A stretch of 64,000 nt of DNA from a virus. Shown in pieces: positions 41,425 to 49,379 of the stretch. The translations under genes were made by a program, and so were the position numbers. The stretch spans positions 32,771-96,770 of the IMG/VR virus record IMGVR_UViG_3300025141_000043; one strand, 5' to 3'. Numbering within the stretch: the first letter of the stretch is position 1; every line of letters begins with the position of its first letter. The notes beneath the pieces were generated by a model. The model worked only from the letters and a program-made list of their open reading frames with translations, made no database searches and was not told the origin of the DNA.

Positions 41425-42671
41425 CAGAGAGCCGGATTAACCGCTGACAGGCCGCCCATGACATTGTCCTCCCTAGGAGCGCCTGTCGTCGTGGGTAGCA
41501 TCATATCTCGAACTACGAAGGCCCCGTGGGTAGGCGGATCATCTACGGACCCGGCGGACATTTCACCGTTGGCTGCAAGCATCTGCCCACCCACCACAGT
41601 CATGGCCCCCTGCAGATTGCCGGACAGGTTCTTCTTCAGAACCCCAAAGCTCTTGTCGTGTACCTCGGTCGGGTTCTCTGGAGGAGTGCTCGTCTCCTTG
41701 TCAGCTCGGGCGTACTCTGCTCCGGCCGCCTCCGGGTCGTAGCCGTCTACTGAGTACACGTACTCGTCGGTGTTGTCGTGGATGGTGCTACGAATGGAGT
41801 CAAGATCCTCCTCTATGAACTGCTCCTCTATTTCCTCCGGGGTCTGGTATGCCGCACGGGCCTGCCTCGCCCTAGACTGAGTGTCGATGTGACCGCCGGC
41901 TAACAGGGTCCTGACCTGCGCGTTACGGGCATACGCCGTAGCAGAAATCTCTTGATTAGCGACAGCTACTCGAGCGATCTCAACCTCTCGGAACTCAGTG
42001 TACCCGGGAAACTGAGCGTCTCCGACGTTGCTGTTGTCGTGGTACCCCGTCACCCACATCGAGAAGTTGAGGGACACCAGGTTGGGGTTCGCTTCTGCCT
42101 GCTGCCCGATCACGGAGTTCAGCATGTACCCCTCAACGACGATGTCGTCGTAGGAGATGTACAGCCGAGCATTCCGCTCCACCAGCTTCGTGCCCCGAAA
42201 GATGTTCTCGTAGTTCTCCCACCACTCCGATCGCCAGTTGAAGTCAGCGGTGTTCACCAGCACTCCACTGAACTGCACTACTCGAGGTCGCTCCCCAAAG
42301 AAGAAGCCGTAGGCCTGGCCGAAGGTCTCCAACAACTGCAGCTTCTCGTCTCTCGATTCGCTGACGGACTGGAGAATGTAGTTGGCCGACATGTCGGCGC
42401 TCTTTGTCCCGTTCGGCGGGGCACTGGAGTTGATGAGTCCTACAGGAGCTCCCCCTGCATCCAGCACCCGCATGGTCGAGTACGTGTTCGGCGTCACCTG
42501 GATGCCTCGAGTAGGTCTACGGACGTAGAGCCCTCCGATGCTCTGCTCCCCAACGGTCACCTTCCTCCGATACGCGGTTGAGCGAGTCGTACTGTGCTCC
42601 CGACCCACAGTAGCGGCTACCTCCTCCGGCGAAGCGTGGAATACTTCTTCCTCTAAGGTGATGATCGTCAC
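41424..42671 (-). CDS. Baseplate/tail-tube adaptor protein
   Basis: 415 residues, GTG start in a GTGA overlap. The central part contains FFFGERPRVVQFSGVLV, WRSEWWENYENIFRGTKLVE and ARLYISYDDIVVEGYML, a combination I know from baseplate-proximal proteins of long-tailed phages that link tube to hub. The last 150 residues are low in hydrophobic content and rich in Ala, Glu and Pro, probably flexible. Co-translated with the hub downstream. Confidence 0.65.
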   Translation of the reverse strand: MTIITLEEEVFHASPEEVAATVGREHSTTRSTAYRRKVTVGEQSIGGLYVRRPTRGIQVTPNTYSTMRVLDAGGAPVGLINSSAPPNGTKSADMSANYILQSVSESRDEKLQLLETFGQAYGFFFGERPRVVQFSGVLVNTADFNWRSEWWENYENIFRGTKLVERNARLYISYDDIVVEGYMLNSVIGQQAEANPNLVSLNFSMWVTGYHDNSNVGDAQFPGYTEFREVEIARVAVANQEISATAYARNAQVRTLLAGGHIDTQSRARQARAAYQTPEEIEEQFIEEDLDSIRSTIHDNTDEYVYSVDGYDPEAAGAEYARADKETSTPPENPTEVHDKSFGVLKKNLSGNLQGAMTVVGGQMLAANGEMSAGSVDDPPTHGAFVVRDMMLPTTTGAPREDNVMGGLSAVNPAL

Positions 42672-42901
42672 ATTCTCACCCTTCCGCGTGCCAGCAGGTA
42701 GTCCGTGACGTCTCTGCCGTACTCTGGCGTTCCGCCAGAACCTGTCTTGACCTTCGCGGCGTAAGCCTTGATCGCGTTCACCATGAAGTCGTCAACGATC
42801 GCCTCACTCAGGATGCGGATCCGCTTGATCCGCACACCTCGACCTACCGTGAACTCCTCGACCCTCTCTTCTCGGGATCGGATCTCGTCGAACTGACTCA
42901 T
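42668..42901 (-). CDS. 77-residue protein between tape measure and adaptor
   Basis: ATG overlapping the tape measure stop (ATGA). N-terminal charged helix (DEIRSREERVEEF), a basic turn (GVRIKRIRI), then a helical part ending in DYLLARGRVRM. Position between tape measure and baseplate adaptor suggests a LysM-like or gp53-like minor baseplate protein, but no motif confirms this. Confidence 0.6.
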   Translation of the reverse strand: MSQFDEIRSREERVEEFTVGRGVRIKRIRILSEAIVDDFMVNAIKAYAAKVKTGSGGTPEYGRDVTDYLLARGRVRM

Positions 42902-45900
42902 GGATGCTTCTCCAGCTCGATGAGCTTCTTGTCGTGCCCCTCCACCACCTTGTCCATAGACTCTATCGCGAGCGTCTGACTTGTGATCAAGGTGTCCATA
43001 CCCCCTATCAGACCCTCCATCTTCGTCACGAGGGCCGTCTCTACGTGCGTGGAGCGGGCACGCGTACCTCCCGCTTGTGCGATAACCGAAGTGTCCTGAG
43101 ACCCTGCGTAGAATACAGCCTGCTCTATTAGGTCGCTCCTCCCTGCCAGTGCCGAGCCCAGCTCCTCCGCATCTGCAACCCCCGCAGACGTCAGAGCCTC
43201 AGAGATATCAGCTGCAGAAGTGCTGGCGTCCATTCCCGCTAGCGCCAGCCGCGCCTCCAACTGCGCTTTCAGCGATGCCCCGCCCGGCACATTTCCTAGA
43301 ATCCGGAGAGCGTCTCTAGCATCTACAGCGTCCAAAGCGTCCAAAGCAGCAACGATAGGCTCTAGGTCTCCTCTCTTTTGGGAAGCCACCTGCTTTGCGT
43401 ACGCTTCAACAGCCCCCCTGATGCTGCCCGGCACCTGCTTGATGTTAGAGAGTAGCTCAGAGCCCACAGTGGCTTCAGCCGCAGAGAGGCGGGCAATGGC
43501 ACTGGTTCCCACGGTCCCCCCGAACCGAGTGAGTGCGCCGCGTACTGCACTGGCCTCGCTTTCAGTCATTTCTGCCATAGCAGACGCTGCCGCGTACAGA
43601 CTCTTCGCTCCTGAGCTACCAGCCTCACCAATAGTGCCGAACTGCCGTCGTAGTTCCTCGTTATCCACACCACTGGCGTATGCCCCTAGACCCTCAAGAG
43701 ATCCCTTAGTCAAAAGCTGGCCGTCTTTACTGACTACATCAGTGATGTCCCCCTTCAGAATCCGGAGTGTTGCCGCTCGAGTGTCTGTGTCTTCCAGAAG
43801 ACGCTCCACCCCTCTCAGCTCCGGCCCCGACAGGACCTCCCTCAAGGATCCAGTCTTGTCAGCGGCGCTGCCCATGAACATTCCAGTGGCGATACTTGCA
43901 CCCACCCCAGCGCCCATCCCAGCGCCCAAAGCGGCGCCTAAACCGCCGGTGGGGGCGCCTACGATCACCCCTCCCACGGCCCCTCCGATAGCCCCCCCAG
44001 CCAACCTCGCACCGCCCTTCAACAGCCCGCCTCCACCGAACAGATCGTGTTTGGCCGCCGCTGCCTTACCCGACAACAGTTGATCGACTGCAGTAGCGTT
44101 GAAAGTTCCATCGGCTCCGAAGCTTTCTACACCTCCCGCACGCATCAGAGAGGTCACGGTTTCCAAGGCAACACCTCGCTGCTCCGGAGTCATTACGCTC
44201 CTACTAGATCCGATATTGGCTGCCCCGGACTTGTCCTGGATTATCTGGAGTGCCTGCTCTTGGCGCGCTGTTCTAGTTTTTGAAGCCCTAAGTCTGGTCA
44301 GCAGATGACTGGCGGCCTCCTTGCCTTGCAGGTCCATATCCCCGGCCAAGAATCCGAGACCGATTGCGGCATTGTCCACAGCGTCTTGAGAGACCCCTTC
44401 TAGGGTACCGAAACCCGCGCCCATGGCGCCTTCGCCAGAGAGGACCGACATCAGCTCGTCGGTGTTGTCCTCGTCAAACGTGATGTACCCTCCGGGGCCA
44501 GTGAACTTAGAGAGCCTCCCTCGAGTGCCGCCAGTAAACCCGTCCAGGATGTGTATGCGCTCCCCTTGCAACGCTTGCCTTAGCTGAGCCTGCCGATCGT
44601 CGTACGACATGAGCCTCACGCGCTTCATCTCCTCGCCAGAGATGGATTCCGATCTATAACGACCGTAGACCATGTTGGCGATGCTCTCCACGCCCATCTC
44701 GATATCCGTGCCGATGTCTCCGCCAACTCCCTTGATCGGGTCGGAAACGCTCTCCTTCCACCCCTGCTTGATGCGTCTCTTCACCCCTCCCCACGATCGG
44801 TAGTACTCCCGCTCGTACTCTCTGGCCCGGGACTGGATCAGCTGCTGAGCTTCCTGACCCTGCTCCCGACGAATGTCGTCGTACTCTCCCGACATCTTGA
44901 CCAGGAGCGCTGCCGTCTGACGGTCCACGCCGGCGATCTTGTCCATGACTAGAGTGATCATGTCGTTCTTATCGGCACCCGGCTCGAGCTTGTCTACGAT
45001 GCTCCGGACGATCGCCATCATCGCCTCGTTACCCCCACCCTGAGCAAAGTTGCCGGACATCTCGTGGGACTTGGCCGCGAAGGATGCCTTCCCTCGCGCA
45101 TCTTGAGTTCTCTCTCCTGCTACGGAGAGCATCTTGTCTATGCCCACGCGGCCCGAAAGGATGTCGTCCATGGCACCGGCGTTCATGCGGCCTGTAAACC
45201 GACCGTCCTTCATCTCGCCGGCGTAGATCATTGCAGCTCGGCCAGCCTGCCCTTGCGTGAACTGCATGGAGGCTTCGCCCAGCCGCTGCCCCATAGCCGC
45301 GTATGCGTCAGCCCCCTCCATGCCAGTTGCCTCAATCAGATCCTCGGAGGAGATGACCCCCATTCGAGCAGCGGTACCCACTGCAGCAGCGAGTCCGGTA
45401 TTCAGCCTGGCTCCCGTACCTCTCCGAGCCCCTATTTGGGCGGCCGTAGCAGCTCCAGATCTCTGGAGCCCTGTGACCTGTTGAGCACTCAACCCATGCG
45501 CGCCCAGTACCTGTCGCTGCAGGGTTCCCCCTAAGACGTCTTGGGCGGTGTACAGGCCCGAGGAACGCATAGATCCCAGAAGCTCCGCTGCCTCTGTCAT
45601 TGACGTGCTGAACGTGTGGGAGATCTTCTTAACGGAGTCGATCATGCCCTTGAACTTCTTCTCGAAGTCCTGAGCACTGCGGACGGTCTGCATCATCCCC
45701 ATGTCGCTCATCGACTGGAAGGTCTGCATGATGTCGTCCATGCCGGTCTGCGAGGAGGTAGCCACGCTCCGCATGGTCTTAGCGATCTGACTAACGTCCT
45801 TCGGGTTGAACCCCTGCCCCGAGAAGGCGTTGGGGTTCGAGAAGGAATAGTTCTGGGCCATCAGGCTGCCGACTTGGGCAGTCTCCCGGTACCCCGCCAC

Positions 45901-46308
45901 CATCTGATTGGCTCCGTAAGCGGCGGCACCTACAGCCGCGAACGCAGGGAGGCTGCCGAGTGCTCCCACGGCCCCTCCCCCCAGACCGCCCATAGAGGCC
46001 ATCAAACCTCTGCCAGTAACTCCTAAACCTAGCTTTCCTCCGGCCCAACCGGTTAGACCGGCCCCCATCAACCCCATTCCGGCGAAGCCTGTAACCTTGT
46101 TGGCCAGGTTCACCGGAGATGCCATGGTCGACAACGCGGTGCCAGCTGCCCCTCTTCCGTAAGAGTGGATCCCGTGCCCTGCGGCAGGGTGCCGGGGCAT
46201 GGGCATGTGCAACCCCGCCCCGATGGACTGGGCCATCTGCTGGCCCTGCATCGCCATTTGCTGCTGCTGACCGATCAGCGCGGCTGTTTGATCAGATGTC
46301 CAGACCAC
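42898..46308 (-). CDS. Tape measure protein
   Basis: 1136 residues, GTG start with AGGAG upstream. Gln/Met-rich start, then a Gly/Ala-rich hydrophobic region (about 55-145), long helical stretches, and a second Gly-rich hydrophobic block (AIGGAVGGVIVGAPTGG, about 775-830). Length, composition and position before baseplate genes are those of a tape measure protein, which sets tail length and forms the channel. By the usual ~0.15 nm per residue, a tail near 170 nm would be expected. No peptidase or transglycosylase motif is evident within it; the lysozyme domain is in the hub instead. Confidence 0.8.
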   Translation of the reverse strand: MVWTSDQTAALIGQQQQMAMQGQQMAQSIGAGLHMPMPRHPAAGHGIHSYGRGAAGTALSTMASPVNLANKVTGFAGMGLMGAGLTGWAGGKLGLGVTGRGLMASMGGLGGGAVGALGSLPAFAAVGAAAYGANQMVAGYRETAQVGSLMAQNYSFSNPNAFSGQGFNPKDVSQIAKTMRSVATSSQTGMDDIMQTFQSMSDMGMMQTVRSAQDFEKKFKGMIDSVKKISHTFSTSMTEAAELLGSMRSSGLYTAQDVLGGTLQRQVLGAHGLSAQQVTGLQRSGAATAAQIGARRGTGARLNTGLAAAVGTAARMGVISSEDLIEATGMEGADAYAAMGQRLGEASMQFTQGQAGRAAMIYAGEMKDGRFTGRMNAGAMDDILSGRVGIDKMLSVAGERTQDARGKASFAAKSHEMSGNFAQGGGNEAMMAIVRSIVDKLEPGADKNDMITLVMDKIAGVDRQTAALLVKMSGEYDDIRREQGQEAQQLIQSRAREYEREYYRSWGGVKRRIKQGWKESVSDPIKGVGGDIGTDIEMGVESIANMVYGRYRSESISGEEMKRVRLMSYDDRQAQLRQALQGERIHILDGFTGGTRGRLSKFTGPGGYITFDEDNTDELMSVLSGEGAMGAGFGTLEGVSQDAVDNAAIGLGFLAGDMDLQGKEAASHLLTRLRASKTRTARQEQALQIIQDKSGAANIGSSRSVMTPEQRGVALETVTSLMRAGGVESFGADGTFNATAVDQLLSGKAAAAKHDLFGGGGLLKGGARLAGGAIGGAVGGVIVGAPTGGLGAALGAGMGAGVGASIATGMFMGSAADKTGSLREVLSGPELRGVERLLEDTDTRAATLRILKGDITDVVSKDGQLLTKGSLEGLGAYASGVDNEELRRQFGTIGEAGSSGAKSLYAAASAMAEMTESEASAVRGALTRFGGTVGTSAIARLSAAEATVGSELLSNIKQVPGSIRGAVEAYAKQVASQKRGDLEPIVAALDALDAVDARDALRILGNVPGGASLKAQLEARLALAGMDASTSAADISEALTSAGVADAEELGSALAGRSDLIEQAVFYAGSQDTSVIAQAGGTRARSTHVETALVTKMEGLIGGMDTLITSQTLAIESMDKVVEGHDKKLIELEKHP

Positions 46309-46351
46309 CTACGGCTCCTGGTGAAAGAATCGGGGAGGCGCTGGGATAAGA

Positions 46352-46630
46352 CTACTGTCTAGCTGCAGTCGTGGGGTCAACAGAGGCACCGTTGGTGACC
46401 ATGGAGTTGACTCCTTCCCGGGACGACTGACCATCGAGGCAACCCCGAATTTTCTGTACCAGGTACGTCCGTACCATGGCGTCTTCGAAGCTCGTCAGAG
46501 CGCCGGCGCCCTGAGACCTCAGCCATTCATTTAGCAATTCGGTCTCGGAGTCTAACAGTTCCTTCATCTCCGCCTGGGAAGAAGGGACGGGGACGCCATC
46601 CACTAGAGACAGAGAGAAACGGGACTTCAT
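46352..46630 (-). CDS. First gene of late operon; possible tape-measure chaperone
   Basis: 92 residues, ATG preceded by AGGAGG. Begins with a beta segment (SRFSLSLVDGVPVPSSQAEM) and continues as helices (MKELLDSETELLNEWLRSQ). Its place directly before the tape measure gene is where tail assembly chaperones are found. No second, frameshifted ORF is apparent, so that role is only positional. It overlaps no gene; 43 bases separate it from the tape measure gene. The ribosome binding site is inside a hairpin. Confidence 0.6.
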   Translation of the reverse strand: MKSRFSLSLVDGVPVPSSQAEMKELLDSETELLNEWLRSQGAGALTSFEDAMVRTYLVQKIRGCLDGQSSREGVNSMVTNGASVDPTTAARQ

Positions 46631-46695
46631 GAGGACCTCCTAAGGTCCCGCACGCTACCACGCTGCCCGATCCGGGCGTAACAAGGAGATGAGTG
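46631..46695. promoter_or_regulatory. Divergent promoter region between late and rII blocks
   Basis: Only 65 bases separate the divergent starts at 46630 (minus) and 46696 (plus), so both promoters must lie here or inside the flanking genes. No TATAAT-like or TTGACA-like pair is evident, which would fit use of the phage sigma factor. A second hairpin (GCCCG-ATC-CGGGC, 46665-46677) lies in the middle and could be an operator. Confidence 0.35.
46633..46648 (-). promoter_or_regulatory. Hairpin masking the ribosome binding site of the first late gene
   Basis: GGACCT (46633-46638) and AGGTCC (46643-46648) form a perfect 6-bp stem with a 4-base loop. On the minus strand the AGGAGG Shine-Dalgarno site of the 46630 start spans loop and 3' arm, three bases before the ATG. 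The hairpin could block ribosome entry until opened, or be the binding site of a translational repressor. Confidence 0.5.
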
Positions 46696-47223
46696 ATGCC
46701 GAATTGGTGTGAGAACCGGCTAGAGATCTGCGGGCCGGACAACGAGATTGCGCGCTTCCGAGAGGTGGCCAGGGACGACGAAAGGCTCCTAAGCTTCCAG
46801 AAGCTTCACCCCATGCCAGCCGGGCTCGAAGGGACGGGGTCTCCTGGAGACACCCCCAACTGGTACGACTGGAGAGTAGAGCACTGGGGAACGAAGTGGG
46901 ATCTGGGTAAGGACACGTACGAGGACGGAGACGTTCCAGCGATCTACGGCTTCGCCACTGCCTGGGCCCCGCCCATAGCACTAGTGGCGAAGGTCTCAAA
47001 GGACTTTCCGACGCTGGTGTTTCGGGTCGAGTACGCCGAGCCAGGGATGGGCTTCGCGGGCTACGTGGAGTTCCAGGATGGGGAGCGAGTCGATGGAGGC
47101 CAAGGAGATCTAGCAGACTTCGAGTGGAGTAAGAAGCTCATCTGGGAGCTCTGCGAGAAGTGTGACGAGGAGTACCAGGTCTACGGAGACGAGAAGCACG
47201 TCTGTGCGGAGAAGGAGGAGTAA
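46696..47223 (+). CDS. Api92/DUF1281-like ferredoxin-fold protein
   Basis: 175 residues from the ATG at 46696 (AAGGAG at spacing seven). The N-terminus MPNWCENRLEICG is characteristic of the Api92/YubB-like domain found on phages and plasmids; FYGFATAWAPP-type (here IYGFATAWAPPIALVAKV) and RVEYAEPGMGFAGYVEF segments also fit. The C-terminal tail adds a Cys pair (CEKCDEEYQVY) and a charged end. The biochemical role of this family is not known. First gene of the rII block. Confidence 0.75.
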   Translation: MPNWCENRLEICGPDNEIARFREVARDDERLLSFQKLHPMPAGLEGTGSPGDTPNWYDWRVEHWGTKWDLGKDTYEDGDVPAIYGFATAWAPPIALVAKVSKDFPTLVFRVEYAEPGMGFAGYVEFQDGERVDGGQGDLADFEWSKKLIWELCEKCDEEYQVYGDEKHVCAEKEE

Positions 47224-47609
47224 TGGGTGCCGACCTGATCCTGGCCTACGCCGAAGTCCCTGAGCCCTTCACCGATGACACGGTGGGGAAGCTCCGGGCA
47301 CTAGCAGCGAATCCACCGAACCTCCTGTTCGACATGGTGGTGGATAGGTTGGAGTACGACGACGAAGCTGACTCGAGAGCAGATGTGACGGACAGGCTTC
47401 GTACTGCCGTCGACGTCGTGTTCGTCGAGTATTACCACCGAGGAGGTATGCACCGAGAGCTGGTCACCATTGCCATCCGCGATCGTGAGTACATCTTCAC
47501 TGGCGGTATGTCGTGGGGAGATCTGCCCTCGGACGTCTACGAGGACGTCTGTATGGCAGCGATGCTGTCGGAGATGTTGATCAAACGAAACGAACAGTCA
47601 GGGTCGTAG
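47223..47609 (+). CDS. Unknown acidic phage protein
   Basis: 128 residues, ATG one base from the previous stop. Segments such as LILAYAEVPEPF and REYIFTGGMSWGDLPSD with many acidic residues resemble small phage proteins that often occur near Api92-like genes. No catalytic motif. A UUCG hairpin follows 14 bases after the stop. Confidence 0.6.
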   Translation: MGADLILAYAEVPEPFTDDTVGKLRALAANPPNLLFDMVVDRLEYDDEADSRADVTDRLRTAVDVVFVEYYHRGGMHRELVTIAIRDREYIFTGGMSWGDLPSDVYEDVCMAAMLSEMLIKRNEQSGS

Positions 47610-47623
47610 GGATCCTGGCTTCC

Positions 47624-47651
47624 GGGATCCCCTTCTTCGGAGGGGGATCCC
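47624..47651 (+). terminator. UUCG-capped hairpin
   Basis: GGGATCCCCTTC (47624-47635), TTCG loop, GAGGGGGATCCC (47640-47651): a 12-bp stem with one G-T pair. No clear U-tract. It probably ends the Api92-like transcription unit. A competing pairing of the first GGATCC copy (47610-47615) is possible. Confidence 0.6.
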
Positions 47652-47683
47652 ATAACGGGCATGTAGACGCTGAAGGAGGAAAG

Positions 47684-47752
47684 ATGCCGAATCTCAAAGC
47701 CCTAAATCGAGTGTCAGAAAAAGAGGATAAACCACTGAAATACCTCAGTTAA
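47684..47752 (+). CDS. 22-residue leader ORF
   Basis: ATG at 47684 with GGAGGA at a spacing of five, ending in TAA at 47750-47752. The predicted peptide is MPNLKALNRVSEKEDKPLKYLS, charged and with no membrane segment (quoted here only as composition: 22 residues, 5 Lys). The ribosome binding site is among the best in the window, which argues for translation. It may be a leader peptide for the structured region and ligase gene downstream, or a tiny host-acting protein. Confidence 0.45.
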   Translation: MPNLKALNRVSEKEDKPLKYLS

Positions 47753-47905
47753 ATAGGTACCTCAACAGAGGACAATAGTAGACTGTGTCCGGCGGAGCCG
47801 GGCACCAATACTTAGCCCTAAAAACCCGCCTGAAAGACTGCACCATCTAGGGGATAAGGACTCTGTGGAGACACAGGGACCTACCCCTGAAGGAGGTATC
47901 TACAA
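47753..47905 (+). promoter_or_regulatory. Structured leader of the DNA ligase gene
   Basis: No gene fits here. A 9-bp hairpin GTGTCCGGC-GGA-GCCGGGCAC (47785-47805) is followed by CCCTA (47816-47820), which can pair with TAGGG (47848-47852). The same bases, AGGGG (47849-47853), can instead pair with CCCCT (47884-47888), enclosing a hairpin CTCTGTG-GAGA-CACAGGG (47861-47878) with a GNRA loop. The second fold ends three bases before the AGGAGGT of the ligase gene (47891-47897). The two folds exclude each other, the hallmark of a regulatory switch. No known riboswitch class was recognised. Confidence 0.5.
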
Positions 47906-49369
47906 ATGGCGTGGAATGGATCGACAAGAGAGTTTAGACAGACGGGTCGCAAGCACACTCTGGTGTGGAAGATCCGGGTAGTCAGCGCGACTGAGACTAC
48001 CTGGCACGGAACCTTGGACGGGCAGCTGCAGAAGACGTCCCACACTTACGGCGGTGTGAACAGGGGCAAGGCGAACGCGCTTTCCCCCTCCGAGAACGCC
48101 GTACTGAAGGCGGAGAGGAAGATCACTCTGAAGACTCGCTCCGGGTACCTGGAGTACGAGGACGGTCGACCCCTTCGAGGGGGTCGAGCAGACAAGATCG
48201 ACCCCGAGCAGCCCCTCCCCAGCAACCTCTGCTTCTACAAGCCCGACAACTCCTTGGGGGCGGGGCTGAAGAAGAAGGCTCGTTCCGGCGACGCACTCTT
48301 CTTCAGGAAGCGGGACGGCATGATGTACGTCCTCCGCACCACGGAGGATGACGTGGAGTTCTACTCCCGCCGCATGATGCCCAGCATGGACAAGGAGCCC
48401 GAGCGGGACTGGGCAGAGAGGCTTCCGTACATCTACGAGGAGGCCGTTCAGGCGCTCTACGATGGAACTCTGGCCCCGAACAGCATCGTGCTGGGAGAGC
48501 TCGTAGCGGATCGTGACGGACAGGACGACTTCAAGGGAGTGGCTGAAGTCATCAAGTCCTCCACGGGCAAGGCTCTCTCCCGTCAGCAGACGAGCGGGTT
48601 CCTCAAGTTCTACCCGTGGGACATCGCACTGTGGGACGGAGAGCCTGTAGTCAAGACCCGTCCGTTCAGCGAGCGGCTGGGAACCTTGCAGGGGCTCGTA
48701 GCCCGGAGCACGAAGGGGTTCGCAGAGCCCGAAGTCTTCACTGGCAAGGACATCTGGGATGACGGCATCCCTGCCGTGATCTCCCTAGCCGCAGAAGACG
48801 GGATTGAGCTCCACTTCCGAAAGACGCTCTCCGAGTACCCGGTGGCCAAGTTCGAGGACTCCTCTGGGACGATCCGAGAGGTGCTGTTGGACGGCATCGC
48901 CAAGAGCCTGGCTTCTCAGTTCGACTGGGAGGGGTGGGTAGTAGTCGATCCCAAGGGAGTCTACGGCGAGAAGGGCTTCAACTTCCGAGGCAAGGCAGAT
49001 CGTCCCGGCAGGTTCGTCGGGAAGCTGAAGCCTTCCTACGAGGACGACTTCGTAGGTCTGTGGGAGCCCGACAAGGGAATCGGTACGTGGGGTACGGGCC
49101 GACACCAGAAGCAGGTAGGCAGCCTGGGCCTCTACCAGCTGGACAGGAACGATGAGCTGGTTTTCATCTGCAACTGCGGGGGAGGGCTAACCGACGCCAT
49201 GAAGGCGAGGCTGATCGATCCAGACGAGTACCCGGTGGTGGTGCGGGCGGAGTACGACTCCCGCACCTACATCACGCAAGGAGGCAAGACGAACGCTCTC
49301 AGGTTCCCCCGTGTGGTGGCCCTGAGAGACGACAAGACCGCTGAAGAGTGCATCAACATGAAGCTGTAG
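47906..49369 (+). CDS. ATP-dependent DNA ligase with N-terminal WGR-like domain
   Basis: 487 residues, ATG with AGGAGGT upstream. Nucleotidyltransferase motifs: I KRDGMM (Lys 135 as adenylation site), Ia-like FYSRRM, III LGELV (Glu 198), IIIa FYPWDIALWDG, IV DWEGWVV (Glu 342), V GKLKPSYED (Lys 373/375). The first 85 residues (HTLVWKIRV, WHGTLDGQL, then NRGKANALSPSENA and SGYLEYED) resemble a WGR domain, a DNA-binding module found with PARPs and some ligases. The first motif has Met-Met where KxDGxR usually has Arg, which is unusual. It should seal nicks in phage DNA. An RNA-ligase-like substrate preference cannot be excluded. Confidence 0.8.
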   Translation: MAWNGSTREFRQTGRKHTLVWKIRVVSATETTWHGTLDGQLQKTSHTYGGVNRGKANALSPSENAVLKAERKITLKTRSGYLEYEDGRPLRGGRADKIDPEQPLPSNLCFYKPDNSLGAGLKKKARSGDALFFRKRDGMMYVLRTTEDDVEFYSRRMMPSMDKEPERDWAERLPYIYEEAVQALYDGTLAPNSIVLGELVADRDGQDDFKGVAEVIKSSTGKALSRQQTSGFLKFYPWDIALWDGEPVVKTRPFSERLGTLQGLVARSTKGFAEPEVFTGKDIWDDGIPAVISLAAEDGIELHFRKTLSEYPVAKFEDSSGTIREVLLDGIAKSLASQFDWEGWVVVDPKGVYGEKGFNFRGKADRPGRFVGKLKPSYEDDFVGLWEPDKGIGTWGTGRHQKQVGSLGLYQLDRNDELVFICNCGGGLTDAMKARLIDPDEYPVVVRAEYDSRTYITQGGKTNALRFPRVVALRDDKTAEECINMKL

Positions 49370-49379
49370 GAGAGCATCG

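Noticed and set aside
47785-47900. tRNA near the ligase leader (GGGCACCA end)
   Set aside because: Only a 9-bp hairpin with a three-base loop; no anticodon or T arm.
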